From Prunus persica (Eukaryota > Streptophyta > Magnoliopsida > Rosales > Rosaceae): a DNA stretch of 64,000 bases. A program made the translations under genes and the position numbers. Positions 9,818 to 20,237 of this stretch are shown here, one piece after another (the stretch's first letter is position 1; every line of letters starts with the position of its first letter). The DNA lies in assembly GCF_000346465.2 (NCBI RefSeq), contig NC_034009.1, forward strand, positions 16,352,672 through 16,416,671. Direction: 5' to 3'. The notes below the pieces were generated by a model that ran no database searches, was not told the DNA's origin, and was given only the letters and a program-made list of their open reading frames with translations.

Positions 9818-11495
9818 TGTCAATGCTTTGAACTATACAAGTCCTGCAGAAAGATAAAGGACCAAACTGTTAAAGAAACTGAAACAACGGCGGTTTTCTG
9901 TTCTACCGTCGTCTTTTCTCGTCGTCTATATTAAGGTAAGATGGCGGTAGATTTATAATTACCGACGTAGATTATTTTGTTAAACGTCGTTAAGTGTACT
10001 ACAACCGACGTGGATTTTATTTTTAAATTATAAATAGAGTTTTTTTTCCCGAATTCTTTCAGTTTTAGTTTTCAATTACAAAGCGTGATAAATAGATTTT
10101 TCTTTCCCGAGGAAATTTAAAATGAGGGAAATTAATGTTCTAGAATTTGTAAACTAACACGACGCAATATTACTAACCCGAGGAAATTATAAATAGATTT
10201 TGCTTTCCCGAATAAATTTTAAATTAATTCAGTTTGAAACAACGACGGGTTTTTGTTATGCCATCGTTTTTAACTAACACGACGCAATATTTGTTTTGCG
10301 ACGTGGAATCTTTTCATTTAACGTAGTTAGGTTTAATATAACCGACGTGGATTTGAATTTTTAAATTATGAATAGAATTTTTTTTCCCGTGACCTTTCAA
10401 TTTATTTTTCAATTACAGTGCGTTATAAATAGAGTTTTTTTTCCGGAGGAAATTTAAAATGAAGGAAATTAATGTTCTGGAATATGTAAAGTTTCTTTTT
10501 TGGATGACAGATTTAAATAAAATAAGAATATAAAAACAATGACTGTTTTTGTATTACTGTCGTCGTTTTTCGTCGTCTTAAGTAAGACTAAGACGACGTA
10601 ATATATTTGTTGAGCGACGTTGATTTGTTTTTTAAACGTCGTTAGGTATAATATAACCGTCGTTGAAAATTGTCTTTCTGATTGCAAATTTGCAACGACG
10701 TTAGGTATAATATTTGTAGATACACAAACACACACACATCATCAACTTCCAAAAAATTGTCTCTCTGATTGAAAATCTGTGTCATCTGTTAAGATTATGA
10801 TGTGGAACAGAGTTCCATCTGGTAAGATTTCGTAACCCTTGGGATCTCAGACAAATCTGATTATGTCGGCGGTTTTCTATATAAACCGTCGTGGTTATTT
10901 CAATTCTTGTCATTAAGTAGATCTACCGACGTAGGATAAGAAAATCAAAGAAAAAAATTGTTAACATAAATTCTTATTAAGACGACGGTTTAAATTAAAG
11001 GTACGACTATAAAATGAATAAATACGACGTTAAATTTTATTGTACGATTTAAAGATAACGTCGTAGAACTATACGAGAATGACGTCGATATATTTATATT
11101 TTCCGTCGTTGTATATTAATTTAATACGGCGATATTTTGTATTTTAAAGCCGTGGATTTGTTTGTAATTATACGGCGTCTTATACGAAAACCTCGTCGTG
11201 TTATTTTATGAGTAAAAACGGCGGTTTTTATTGAAATCGTCGTCTTTACTTTCTACGTCGGTCGATTCATAACTTCTGCCGTTCTTTGTTGACATTGATT
11301 TTACACTGCAGAAATCTGTTTCAAATAGACGTCGGTTGTTTAATTAGGTACGTCGTTGTTTTTGAACAGCCATTTGAATCTCCATTTTTTAGTTGTCTAA
11401 GGTTGTATTACACGACGGTGTTTTTAGAACCGCCGTCTTTTTAAAAACCATGACGGTTTTCACTTAGACCGTCGTTGTTTTCTGGTCGTCTTTTT

Positions 11496-11512
11496 CACTT
11501 TTTGTAGTAGTG
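11496..11512 (-). other. CACTA terminal sequence, right end of copy B
   Basis: The plus strand ends CACTTTTTGTAGTAGTG at 11512, followed by GAA (possible 3-bp target duplication) and by sequence without CGTCG motifs, so this is the true outer boundary of the CACTA block. Confidence 0.88.
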
Positions 11513-11710
11513 GAACTTTTAGAACACATTACATAAACTACTCACCTCAATAATGAGAGCCCTTAAAATAAATTGGCAAGACAACCCATATACCTATCTT
11601 CATGTATTATCACCCAAACCAAGCTCCAAGAGTGTCATCATCATCTCTCTCTCTCTCACATTGCATGATATCTCTTCCTTATTAACACTCCTATTTATAG
11701 ATGGTGAGAT
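11513..11710. other. Short spacer between CACTA and Sirevirus-like element
   Basis: About 200 bp of unassigned sequence with a CT microsatellite near 11650 and a CTATTTATAG box near 11692 of the sort seen at promoters or in LTRs. The last five bases, GAGAT (11706-11710), are the left target duplication of the following retrotransposon. Confidence 0.6.
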
Positions 11711-13080
11711 TGTTAATGTATGCATTTTGGGTTTTTCTTTTGGCTTCCCTTGACAACTTTGTAATAGGATTTCTATTGTTATTTATCAAGCTCAAGCTTA
11801 GATTAAGAATAGCTTCTCTAGGTGTTCTTAACTAACAACTATCCTATGGAGATTCAAGCAATTTGACAAAGGTAAGTATGCATTGCATATCATGGCATTA
11901 AAACTGTTTTTATAAAATGATGACTAGTCATCTGTTTCTCGTATGACTAGTCATCCTTACTCTGTAGGATTTCCAGCTGGATAACAAACCTTTTTGTCCT
12001 ATTCTCCTTTCTCTCTCTGCTGCCATGTGGGTATTCTGACCTAAGGGAATTTTTGTCTTTAAAGGCTATCAATTTCCTCTTTTGGAGCCGTCGCTTTTGG
12101 GTGGAAGATTTGGAAAGATTGCTTGCAAGCTTTCTCTTCTTCTTGCTCAAAAGAGAACCGTATATGATATTCATGAGTTTTTCCGAAATGAATTCTACCT
12201 CTTGAAAAACTGCATGTGTCTTTGAATCTCATCTAGCTGCATAAATCACTCTCATTTATATCTAGGTTTGATTCAAGACTAATTTCTTTAAGAGAATGGT
12301 TTCTTGAGGAAATTGGTCATTCTCCTTTGAATCCAAATTCTGGTTTTGTTTTTTGAGTTGGAGCTTGAAAGCTAGTGCCATGGGATGAACGAGCTGAGAA
12401 GGAGCTGCCATTGCCATGATGAACTCAGCTTCAAGCTTTGCTAAGTTGGAGAAGAAGATTGCACAAAGGAGGTATAGCTCATCTTCCTAAATAGACCTAG
12501 GAATTTCTTGAGCTTGCTAGTGTTCTTTGTAAGAATCTTTTTTGCTTAGTGGATTGCCTGGTCGGTTGATGACCCCCAGTTTTTCCCAATGGTGGGTTTC
12601 TGGGTGAACAGTTTCTAGTTTCCATCTCTGTAAATTTTCTGGGTTTGTGACCCCCAGTTTTTCCCAATGGTGGGTTTCTGGGTGAACAGTTTCTAGTTTC
12701 CATCTCTGTAAATTTTCTGGGTTTGTGTTCTTGATAGTTGACTAGTCATCTGAATTTGTGAGGTTGACTAGTCATCTTTTTCTGCTGTTTGGTGTTTGCT
12801 TGATTATGTTGTCCTCACACACTTTCACCATAGTTGTTGCTAGCACAGGGGATGCCTAGATTGATGGGTCCTTCTGAGTGCCTAGGTTGTCACTACTAAT
12901 TCTCTAGGCCTGCAGGTACATCTTGGTATCCTCTGTGTATGTTATTGTTTGATATAATTCATATCTAACAGTTGACTAGTCATAAGAGTATTTGGCCAAG
13001 GTCTAGAGTGTGTGAAGGTTGTTGTGTTCTTGATTGAATATCCTTTAAATTTACCCCTCGTCACCTAAGTACCAATTTCA
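11711..13080 (+). repeat. 5' LTR of Sirevirus-like element 1 (1370 bp)
   Basis: Starts TGTTAATGTATGC and ends GTACCAATTTCA. It contains five copies of the perfect palindrome TGACTAGTCA (11921, 11944, 12739, 12765, 12973) and a 78-bp tandem duplication that the 3' LTR lacks. Confidence 0.93.
12571..12726 (+). repeat. 78-bp tandem duplication inside the 5' LTR
   Basis: Two copies of a 78-bp unit beginning GACCCCCAGTTTTTCCC (12571-12648 and 12649-12726) are nearly identical. The 3' LTR has one copy at about 19800-19877, which explains the 78-bp length difference. The duplication arose after insertion, or during the last reverse transcription. Confidence 0.92.
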
Positions 13081-13082
13081 AT

Positions 13083-13094
13083 TGGTATCAGAGC
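13083..13094 (+). other. Primer-binding site, initiator tRNA-Met type
   Basis: TGGTATCAGAGC lies two bases after the 5' LTR and complements the 3' end of plant initiator tRNA-Met, as usual for Copia elements. Confidence 0.93.
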
Positions 13095-13128
13095 ACCAGC
13101 TCTTAACATAAATAGAGAGATCCTTTGG

Positions 13129-14901
13129 GTGCTAGTTGGTATTAGGTGTGCAAACATAAAAATGGATCAAATTGCTCCTTGCATTCATGATGAACTTGCC
13201 TTGTTTGTTAAGAATTATAGAAGAGTTGTCAAAGATAAAACCAAAGTCACTAGGAATTGTCAGAATCTTCCTAGTTTGTCTACATGTGTGTCTCAAGACA
13301 ATGTTTTTAAGGAGATGAATGTTTTGGACTCTTATGGCTTTAGGGAGGACAAAAGTTTGCAAGGTCTTGTAGAGTGCTATCTATGTGGTGGTACTGGTCA
13401 CATTGATATGGAATGTGCAAATAACCACAAGACAAAGTTTAATGGGAGAGAAGAGTCAATTATTGCACAATGGAGTGATAATGGTAGTGATGATTCCAAT
13501 AACTATATCACTTCATCTTATGAAGAGGCAAATAATTTTGCCCTTGTTGGTTCTGTTCATAACTCTAGCCTTGCTAGAGTTCCTGTAGTTAAGAAAGAAT
13601 CTGTGTCTAGAGATGATATGCAAAATGACCAGCCATATAGAGAACAAGATGACCAGTCATACAAGGAACAAGATGACCAGTCATACAGGGAACTATGTGA
13701 AAAGTATGATATGCTTTTCAATGAAACCTGTAATTTCAAAGAACATAATCTCATGATGGAAGAAAAGGTCAAGGAACTTGATGAACTGAATGAAACTCTC
13801 AAAATGGCCAAAAAGAATTTGAGTGATAGCTTGTATGAGAATGAAGTTGACATGTATGAATTGTATCATAAAGTTAGCACTTTTGAAAAAGAAAATTCTG
13901 ATTTGATTAAGAAGTTGAATGTACTTGAAAATGACAAATCATTGTTTCTTCATAGACTGATTTTATTTGAGTTTGAAAAGTCATTAGTTGAGCATGAAAA
14001 TGTAGTCGTGCATGATAAGTTTGTGGTTGAAAATTCTGATTTGCAATGCATGTTATTTGAGAAAGACATTGAGGTTCAAAACTTGTTTGAGATGATAAAA
14101 TCACTTGAAAACAACATGGTTAAACAATCTGAATCTTTTGATGCTTTACAATTTGAAAATATAAGATTGGAACATGAACTTAAGTTGGAAAAAGAAAAGA
14201 TTCAAGGTTTAACCATTGGTGCTGAAAAGATTGATAAAATGCTCAATTTTGGAAAATTGTTCGGTGATAAAAGAGGTTTAGGATATGTAAATGAGTCTTC
14301 TACACCTTCATCATTTGAGACAAACTTTGTCAAAGATGTGTCAACTCAAGAAGCTCCAAAATTTGTTCATGGTCTCAACTTGGGTTTTGATTCCATGAAT
14401 ATTGTTTCTAAGGGAAAGCTGTCTCTTTCACAATCCAAATTTGTGCCTACCTGCCACCATTATGGTGTGAAAGGACACATTCGACCTAGGTGTCATATCC
14501 TTAGGATTGAGTCTCAAGTTTCCAAAGAAAGTATGTTTAAGACTCATGTGTCATCTTTTAAGGGGTATGCAACTGTAAAGTCTGTGGTTTGTACAAGAGA
14601 TAAACATTCTTCACTTGCAAAATTTGGTTTCCTTCAACCAAAAAGGTTCATTCCTATATGCCATCATTGTGGCACATTAGGACACATTAGACCAAAGTGT
14701 TTTGATTTTAGGAATTTTGAGCAAAAGGCTTTTGTTCATTTCAAGAAAGTAAATGATGACTCACTTCAAACTCAAGTGAATGATCTTCTTTATAAAGTTG
14801 TCAAAATTCCTAAGGTTATCTCTTTGCCTCATAAAGTCTCAAAAGTGAAGCAAGTTTGGATCAAGAAGGAAGACCATGTTCTTCCTCATGTTGGTGACTA
14901 G
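13129..14901 (+). CDS. Gag-like protein with zinc knuckles, Sirevirus-like element 1
   Basis: A 590-residue open frame. The first Met is at 13129; a second at 13162 (MDQIAPCIHDELALF) is equally possible. A CX2CX4HX4C zinc knuckle lies at residues 83-96 (CYLCGGTGHIDMEC), a long coiled coil covers about 190-370, a degenerate knuckle is near 443-456 (second Cys is Tyr: CHHYGVKGHIRPRC), and another intact knuckle is near 510-523 (CHHCGTLGHIRPKC). The usual N-terminal capsid (UBN2-type) half is missing; the protein starts at what is normally the end of that domain. The repeated unit DDQSYKEQ (about 165-185) is encoded by TGACCAGTCA, a variant of the LTR palindrome. The role is presumed RNA binding and packaging. 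Confidence 0.82.
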   Translation: MLVGIRCANIKMDQIAPCIHDELALFVKNYRRVVKDKTKVTRNCQNLPSLSTCVSQDNVFKEMNVLDSYGFREDKSLQGLVECYLCGGTGHIDMECANNHKTKFNGREESIIAQWSDNGSDDSNNYITSSYEEANNFALVGSVHNSSLARVPVVKKESVSRDDMQNDQPYREQDDQSYKEQDDQSYRELCEKYDMLFNETCNFKEHNLMMEEKVKELDELNETLKMAKKNLSDSLYENEVDMYELYHKVSTFEKENSDLIKKLNVLENDKSLFLHRLILFEFEKSLVEHENVVVHDKFVVENSDLQCMLFEKDIEVQNLFEMIKSLENNMVKQSESFDALQFENIRLEHELKLEKEKIQGLTIGAEKIDKMLNFGKLFGDKRGLGYVNESSTPSSFETNFVKDVSTQEAPKFVHGLNLGFDSMNIVSKGKLSLSQSKFVPTCHHYGVKGHIRPRCHILRIESQVSKESMFKTHVSSFKGYATVKSVVCTRDKHSSLAKFGFLQPKRFIPICHHCGTLGHIRPKCFDFRNFEQKAFVHFKKVNDDSLQTQVNDLLYKVVKIPKVISLPHKVSKVKQVWIKKEDHVLPHVGD

Positions 14902-15089
14902 TTTCTTTATTTTATGTATCTAGACCATTCTCTTATTTGTGTGTGCTTCATAGAGTCTAGATACATTGTCATGCATTTGCACCTTGTTCTTTTGTTTTAT
15001 TATTTTTAAATGTGGTCATTGCATGCATATCTTTCAATCATCTCTCTCACAGTGCTTTGAATCTTGGGTGATCAACAAAATTTCATGTT

Positions 15090-15695
15090 CTTTTGAACTT
15101 ATTCACATTTATCTTGTTGGTCTTGTCCAAACATTTTCCCTTGGTGGCAAGGAATACATCCTATCCATTGTAGATGACTTCTTTGGGTTTATGTTGGTCT
15201 CACTCTTGCTTGAAAAATCAGAAACCTTTCAAAGGTTTAAATCTGTCTACCAGTTTTTACAAAAAGTTAAGATGACTAGTCATCTGCCTCTTGTTAGAAT
15301 TAGAACAGATCATGGTTCTGAGTTTGAGAATTCTCAGCTTCTGAAATTTTGTGAGGTGATAAGAATTAAGCATGAGTTCTTTGCACCTATTACACCTCAG
15401 CAAAATGGTGTTGTGGAGAAAAAAAAAAATAGAGTTCTTGTTGAGATGGCTAGGGTGATGCTCAATAGCAAAAATTTTGCTAAACAATCTTTGGGTTTAC
15501 ATCTCAAACAGGGAGTTTTTGAGGTATGGTGCCAAACAAACTCCCTATGTGCTTTGGAAAGGTAAGAAACCCAATGTGTCTTATTTTAGAGTCTTTGGTA
15601 GCACATGTTTTATCTTAAGAGATTGGGAACACCTTGCTAAGTTTGACTCTAAAAGTGACAAAGGAATTTTTCTTGGGTATTTCACTTCAAGCTGA
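15090..15695 (+). pseudogene. Integrase remnant of Sirevirus-like element 1
   Basis: The frame shows Copia integrase core motifs: YILSIVDDF, RIRTDHGSEFEN (second catalytic Asp) and TPQQNGVVE (catalytic Glu). The first catalytic Asp is lost: the usual HIDL is HIYL. A frameshift near 15490 moves to FLRYGAKQTPYVLWKGKKP and VFGSTCFILRD, the C-terminal part, with some residues deleted at the join. The zinc-binding HHCC region and the protease upstream are missing. It is followed directly by a deletion of reverse transcriptase. Confidence 0.82.
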
Positions 15696-15965
15696 GCCTA
15701 TATAGCATACAATTATAGGACCAGAACCATCATGTCAATATTGATGACTTTGCTGCCTCCATTGAGACGGCATGAGATGAGGATGGTCTTTTATCTTCTA
15801 TGCTTTAGGGAGAATCTCCAGGTCTGGATCTAGTGGTTGACCTGTCAACCTTTAGCAAATCGGTTGACCAGTCAACTCTTGACAATTCTGTTCCAGTTGA
15901 CCTGTCAACTTGTCATAATCAACCTCAGAATCTCAGCTCATCTGTCCCTGTTGAAAACTTTCTAT

Positions 15966-16600
15966 AGAAGCAAGATAGGAAGCCTTCTATACTTGACTGC
16001 AAGTAGACCTGACATTTCCTATAGTGTAGGAGTTTTGTGCTAGGTTCCAAAGTGATCCTAAAGAGTCTCATTTGTTTGCTGTCAAAAGAATCATAAAATA
16101 TGTGAGTAGAACTTTTGAGTTTGGGTTGTAGTATACTTATGACACTTGTGTCAATCTTGTTGAGGATAGTGATGCCGATTGGGCAGGTTGTAGTAACGGT
16201 AGGAAAAGCACTTCCGGGAGGGTATTTTATGTAGGCAACAACCTTGTTGCTTGGCATAGCAAAAAATAGAAATCTATCTCTTTATTCATTGCTGAAGCAG
16301 AGTATGTTATAGCTGGGAGTTGCTGCACTCAACTCCTTTGGATGAGACAAATGTTGGAAGACTATGGTCTTGCTCAATCATGCTTTCTAATCTATTGTGA
16401 CAACATGAGTGGTATAGATATTTCTAAAAATCCTGTTCAACACTCTAGGACTAAGCATATAGACATTAGGCACCATTTTATTAGAGATCTTGTGGAAGAC
16501 AAAATTCTATCTTTGGAATTTGTTCCCTCTTTGAAATAGCTAGCAGATATACTCACCAAGGCCTTGGACTTTCAGAAACATGTCACACTTAGGTAGTCCA
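15966..16600 (+). pseudogene. RNase H remnant of Sirevirus-like element 1
   Basis: After the pol deletion the sequence resumes with KIGSLLYLTASRPDISYSV, then in another frame ARFQSDPKESHLFAVKRI, then DADWAGCSNGRKSTSGRVF, IAEAEYVIAGSC, YCDNMSGIDISKNPVQHSR and TKHIDIRHHFIRDLVEDKI. These are the connection and RNase H parts of Copia pol. Several stops (for example TAG near 16128, 16267 and 16537) and one frameshift destroy it. No YVDD-type reverse transcriptase palm lies between integrase and this block. Confidence 0.85.
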
Positions 16601-18926
16601 TTGGCCTTTGCTCAATTGATTGATTAGCTTGTCTGTTCCTTATCTTCAGCACATTACAGAACTGTTGACTAGTCATCTTCGTTTTAGTTGACTAGTCAAA
16701 TATAAATTTTTGTTTACTTGGTGTGCAAATGTCAAAAACATCTGTTTCTTCTGATCTCTGATGGTGTGAAGTTTGATTCATTTTATGCTTTGCCTGATTT
16801 GTGCATAATTCCCCCCTTCTAGTTTGGAGCCATTAGATGAAATTTTTTGGTGTTTTTACATCCTCTTGGTGAGACAAGTGTTGTGATCCATTGTGGACAA
16901 TCATTGTTATAATCTCCTATCTTATCTCACTTTCTTAGGCAATTTGTTTATTAAAAAAAAACAAAAAAACAAAAAAAAAAACAGGGAAGTGTGACCAATG
17001 TAGTCACGACTCTAGGAAGGTATAAGGTGATATGATTGAAGAATCTAGAGCAAGAGCCGCAAAATTGGGCCACTCAAGCACTTAAGTCTGGGATGTGCAA
17101 ATAACAAACATAATAAATAGCCAGATTGAGTGATGAAAATCAAATAGGTTGAGTCTATGCTTTGAGTTTGTCTTGAAGGTTCATTATATACTTGTCACTC
17201 CAAGAGTGATATTTCTTCATCTCTTGTGTTTTTCTTTTGGCTCTGAACCTCCTCTGTCCATCTTGCCTTATCTCTCTGAGCATGAAATCTAATCCATATT
17301 CTATCTATCAGAGTTAGTTGCAATTGTTTTGTTTGCACATGTGGTTATCTTCTCTCTCTCTTACTTATTGTGCTTGAAGACTTGGACTAGGCTATAGTAG
17401 CTAATACATCGTTGATCACTTGATATATTTGCTAGTTCATGTTTGTGTTTTTAAAACTAAAATCATGTTTTCTTCAGGGTCAATACTAAAATTGCTGCTT
17501 GTAATGATATTGCTTGAGTTCACTAGTCAACATATGCTCATGCTGATTATGGTTGACTAGTCATCTGCTTAACAGGGATCTTGTGACTTTTGGTGAAATT
17601 AATTTTCACTCTCTAAGAACCAAGACCATTGGTTATGACATAAAACACAAAGGTTCACTTGTCTTCTCCTTGTCTCATTTATACATTCTGTTTCAACACT
17701 GGTACTGGTCGTGTTTGGATGATGCCACTTTGGTCTATGACCCTATCTTAATAAGTTGTGTGTCCCACATTCAATGATTTAGCCTAATATAATCTTGAAA
17801 TCCTTACGAGTATGTTGTGCTATATGAGTTTTGGATTGTTGGCTAATTTATTCTGTTGGGGGAGTTTCTTTGAGATGCATGTGTTTTGGCAACATTCTTG
17901 CTGGTTGTTTTTATCATTTTCATACATCAATGTTGCCTTCCTAAGCCTTATCTCCATTGATTTGCTCTCTTTTGTTCTTGGCTGTGTCTATGAGGTTGTT
18001 GGTCTTTTGATGCCACCTCAAATTTAGACATGCGTGACTAGTCCATTTCATAGTCCACTCTCTTCTCCTTGTGCTTTTTGGAAGCTATGTTGTGTTTTTT
18101 TGGACAACCTAGAGACTTATTTCTTGTATTCTTTCTCACATGTCCTCAATTTTGAGCAAAAAATTAAGGTTTATCTTGCATGGTGCTTTCTTCAAATTTG
18201 ACATTGATTGATGCCTTAAATTTTGAAATCTTGGTGCTTTGTCTTGATTTTGCACTATGGTGTGTAAAGAAAAATTCATTGGTTGTCCCTTGTTTTGATA
18301 AATATGTTGCTTAAACTCCGTCTTTTTAGGGGAGTTTCTTTATGTGTAATGTGTACACATTGAAATTAAATTCAGCCACTTGATTTTAATTGCCTTAGGT
18401 ATGATTCCTTGCAACTTGTGCTCCACTTCTTATTCTCTTTAGCTTGATGCACTTTTGTGTTTGTTGGCTATTTATGGAAAGTTTGCTGGATTAGTACATC
18501 AAAGGTTAATTCCTTTATGTTATATGATACTCAGGGGGAGTATTTTTGGACAGGTTAGGGATCTTTTTGCCTGGGTAGTTTGTGCAACTTGATAGGGGGA
18601 GTTTTCTTGTATTGTTTTTGAGCAAATGCTGTTTTGCTTTGTAATCAAACCGTGTCATGTGCATATTGTTCAAATATGATTATGTGACTTGTGTTTAATT
18701 CACTTGATTACTGTTTCTCTATATTTTCCTTTTTGCTCTTTCCTTATCAACAAGGGGGAGAACACTCTCAACCCTATATTGCATATTGCTTCAACTTTAT
18801 ATGATATAATATGCTTGTCTTGTGCCTGGGAGTTTGGTTGTTGTTTTGCAGGTACTTCATTTCATCATCTCCTTAGGTTTGGTTTTGGGTTGAGTGTTGT
18901 TAGAGAGTGTGTTGTCAAGGAAAGCC
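16601..18926 (+). other. Long non-coding 3' region of Sirevirus-like element 1
   Basis: About 2.3 kb without a convincing gene. It has an A-rich stretch at 16952-16983, more TGACTAGTCA palindromes (near 16669, 16687 and 17555), and extra polypurine tracts of AGGGGGAG type near 18533, 18594 and 18753. In Sireviruses this position can hold an envelope-like gene; no such frame remains here. Confidence 0.7.
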
Positions 18927-18940
18927 AAAAAGGGGGAGAT
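18927..18940 (+). other. Polypurine tract
   Basis: AAAAAGGGGGAGAT abuts the 3' LTR and would prime plus-strand DNA synthesis. Confidence 0.9.
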
Positions 18941-20232
18941 TGTTAATGTATGCATTTTGGGTTTTTCTTTTGGCTTCCCTTGACAACTTTGTAATAGGAT
19001 TTCTATTGTTATTTATCAAGCTCAAGCTTAGATTAAGAATAGCTTCTCTAGGTGTTCTTAACTAACAACTATCCTATGGAGATTCAAGCAATTTGACAAA
19101 GGTAAGTATGCATTGCATATCATGGTATTAAAACTATTTTTATAAAATGATGACTAGTCATCTGTTTCTCGTATGACTAGTCATCCTTACTCTGTAGGAT
19201 TTCCAGCTGGATAACAAACCTTTTTGTCCTATTTTCCTTTCTCTCTCTGCTGCCATGTGGGTATTCTGACCTAAGGGAATTTTTATCTTTAAAGGCTATC
19301 AATTTCCTCTTTTGGAGCCGTCGCTTTTGGGTGGAAGATTTGGAAAGATTGCTTGCAAGCTTTCTCTTCTTCTTGCTCAAAAGAGAACCGTATATGATAT
19401 TCATGAGTTTTTCCGAAATGAATTCTACCTCTTGAAAAACTGCATGTGTCTTTGAATCTCATCTAGCTGCATAAATCACTCTCATTTATATCTAGGTTTG
19501 ATTCAAGACTAATTTCTTTAAGAGAATGGTTTCTTGAGGAAATTGGTCATTCTCCTTTGAATCCAAATTCTGGTTTCGTTTTTTGAGTTGGAGCTTGAAA
19601 GCTAGTGCCATGGGATGAACGAGCTGAGAAGGAGCTGCCATTGCCATGATGAACTCAGCTTCAAGCTTTGCTAAGTTGGAGAAGAAGATTGCACAAAGGA
19701 GGTATAGCTCATCTTCCTAAATAGACCTAGGAATTTCTTGAGCTTGCTAGTGTTCTTTGTAAGAATCTTTTTTGCTTAGTGGATTGCCTGGTCGGTTGAT
19801 GACCCCTAGTTTTTCCCAATGGTGGGTTTCTGGGTGAACAGTTTCTGGTTTCCATCTCTGTAAATTTTCTGGGTTTGTGTTCTTAATAGTTGACTAGTCA
19901 TCTGAATTTGTGCGGTTGACTAGTCATCTTTTTCTGCTGTTTGGTGTTTGCTTGATTATGTTGTCTTCACACACTTTCACCATAGTTGTTGCTAGCACAG
20001 GGGATGCCTAGATTGATGGGTCCTTCTGAGTGCCTAGGTTGTCACTACTAATTCTCTAGGCCTGCAGGTACATCTTGGTATCCTCTGTGTATGTTATTGT
20101 TTGATATAATTCATATCTAACAGTTGACTAGTCATAAGAGTATTTGGCCAAGGTCTAGAGTGTGTGAAGGTTGTTGTGTTCTTGATTGAATATCCTTTAA
20201 ATTTACCCCTCGTCACCTAAGTACCAATTTCA
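18941..20232 (+). repeat. 3' LTR of Sirevirus-like element 1 (1292 bp)
   Basis: Same ends as the 5' LTR, one copy of the 78-bp unit, about ten substitutions. It is followed by GAGAT, the right target duplication. Confidence 0.93.
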
Positions 20233-20237
20233 GAGAT

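Larger units (their letters stand above)
1..11512. repeat. CGTCGT/ACGACG motif array across the CACTA copies
   Basis: The hexamer ACGACG or its complement CGTCGT, usually in longer words such as ACGACGGT, ACCGTCGT or CGACGTGG, recurs in every few dozen bases in non-coding parts on both strands, including all introns of the accessory gene. It is sparse within exons. In En/Spm-type elements short subterminal repeats are bound by TNPA; here the motif is not limited to the ends. Confidence 0.85.
6609..11512 (-). mobile_element. CACTA transposon, copy B (right part; interrupted by copy A)
   Basis: This stretch repeats the content of about 3310-6608 at high identity and ends in the same terminus. 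It starts abruptly at 6609 at a position matching the 3' end of the intron before the 3307-2698 exon of copy A. It has about 600 bp (roughly 10170-10780) absent from copy A. It holds the first exons of the accessory gene and a captured RPN6 fragment, with CGTCGT motifs throughout. The simplest reading is that copy A jumped into copy B; a tandem partial duplication or an assembly join are alternatives. Confidence 0.8.
11711..20232 (+). mobile_element. Sirevirus-like Copia retrotransposon 1, complete ends, pol mostly deleted
   Basis: Two LTRs (11711-13080 and 18941-20232) start TGTTAATG and end AATTTCA, and are flanked by the 5-bp duplication GAGAT (11706-11710; 20233-20237). A primer site TGGTATCAGAGC follows the left LTR, and a polypurine tract AAAAAGGGGGAGAT precedes the right one. 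The LTRs differ at about ten positions plus a 78-bp unit, roughly 99% identity, so insertion is recent. The interior has a gag gene, an integrase remnant and an RNase H remnant; protease and nearly all reverse transcriptase are absent. Several extra AGGGGGAG tracts upstream of the 3' LTR are a Sirevirus hallmark. It must use proteins of another element. Confidence 0.92.
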
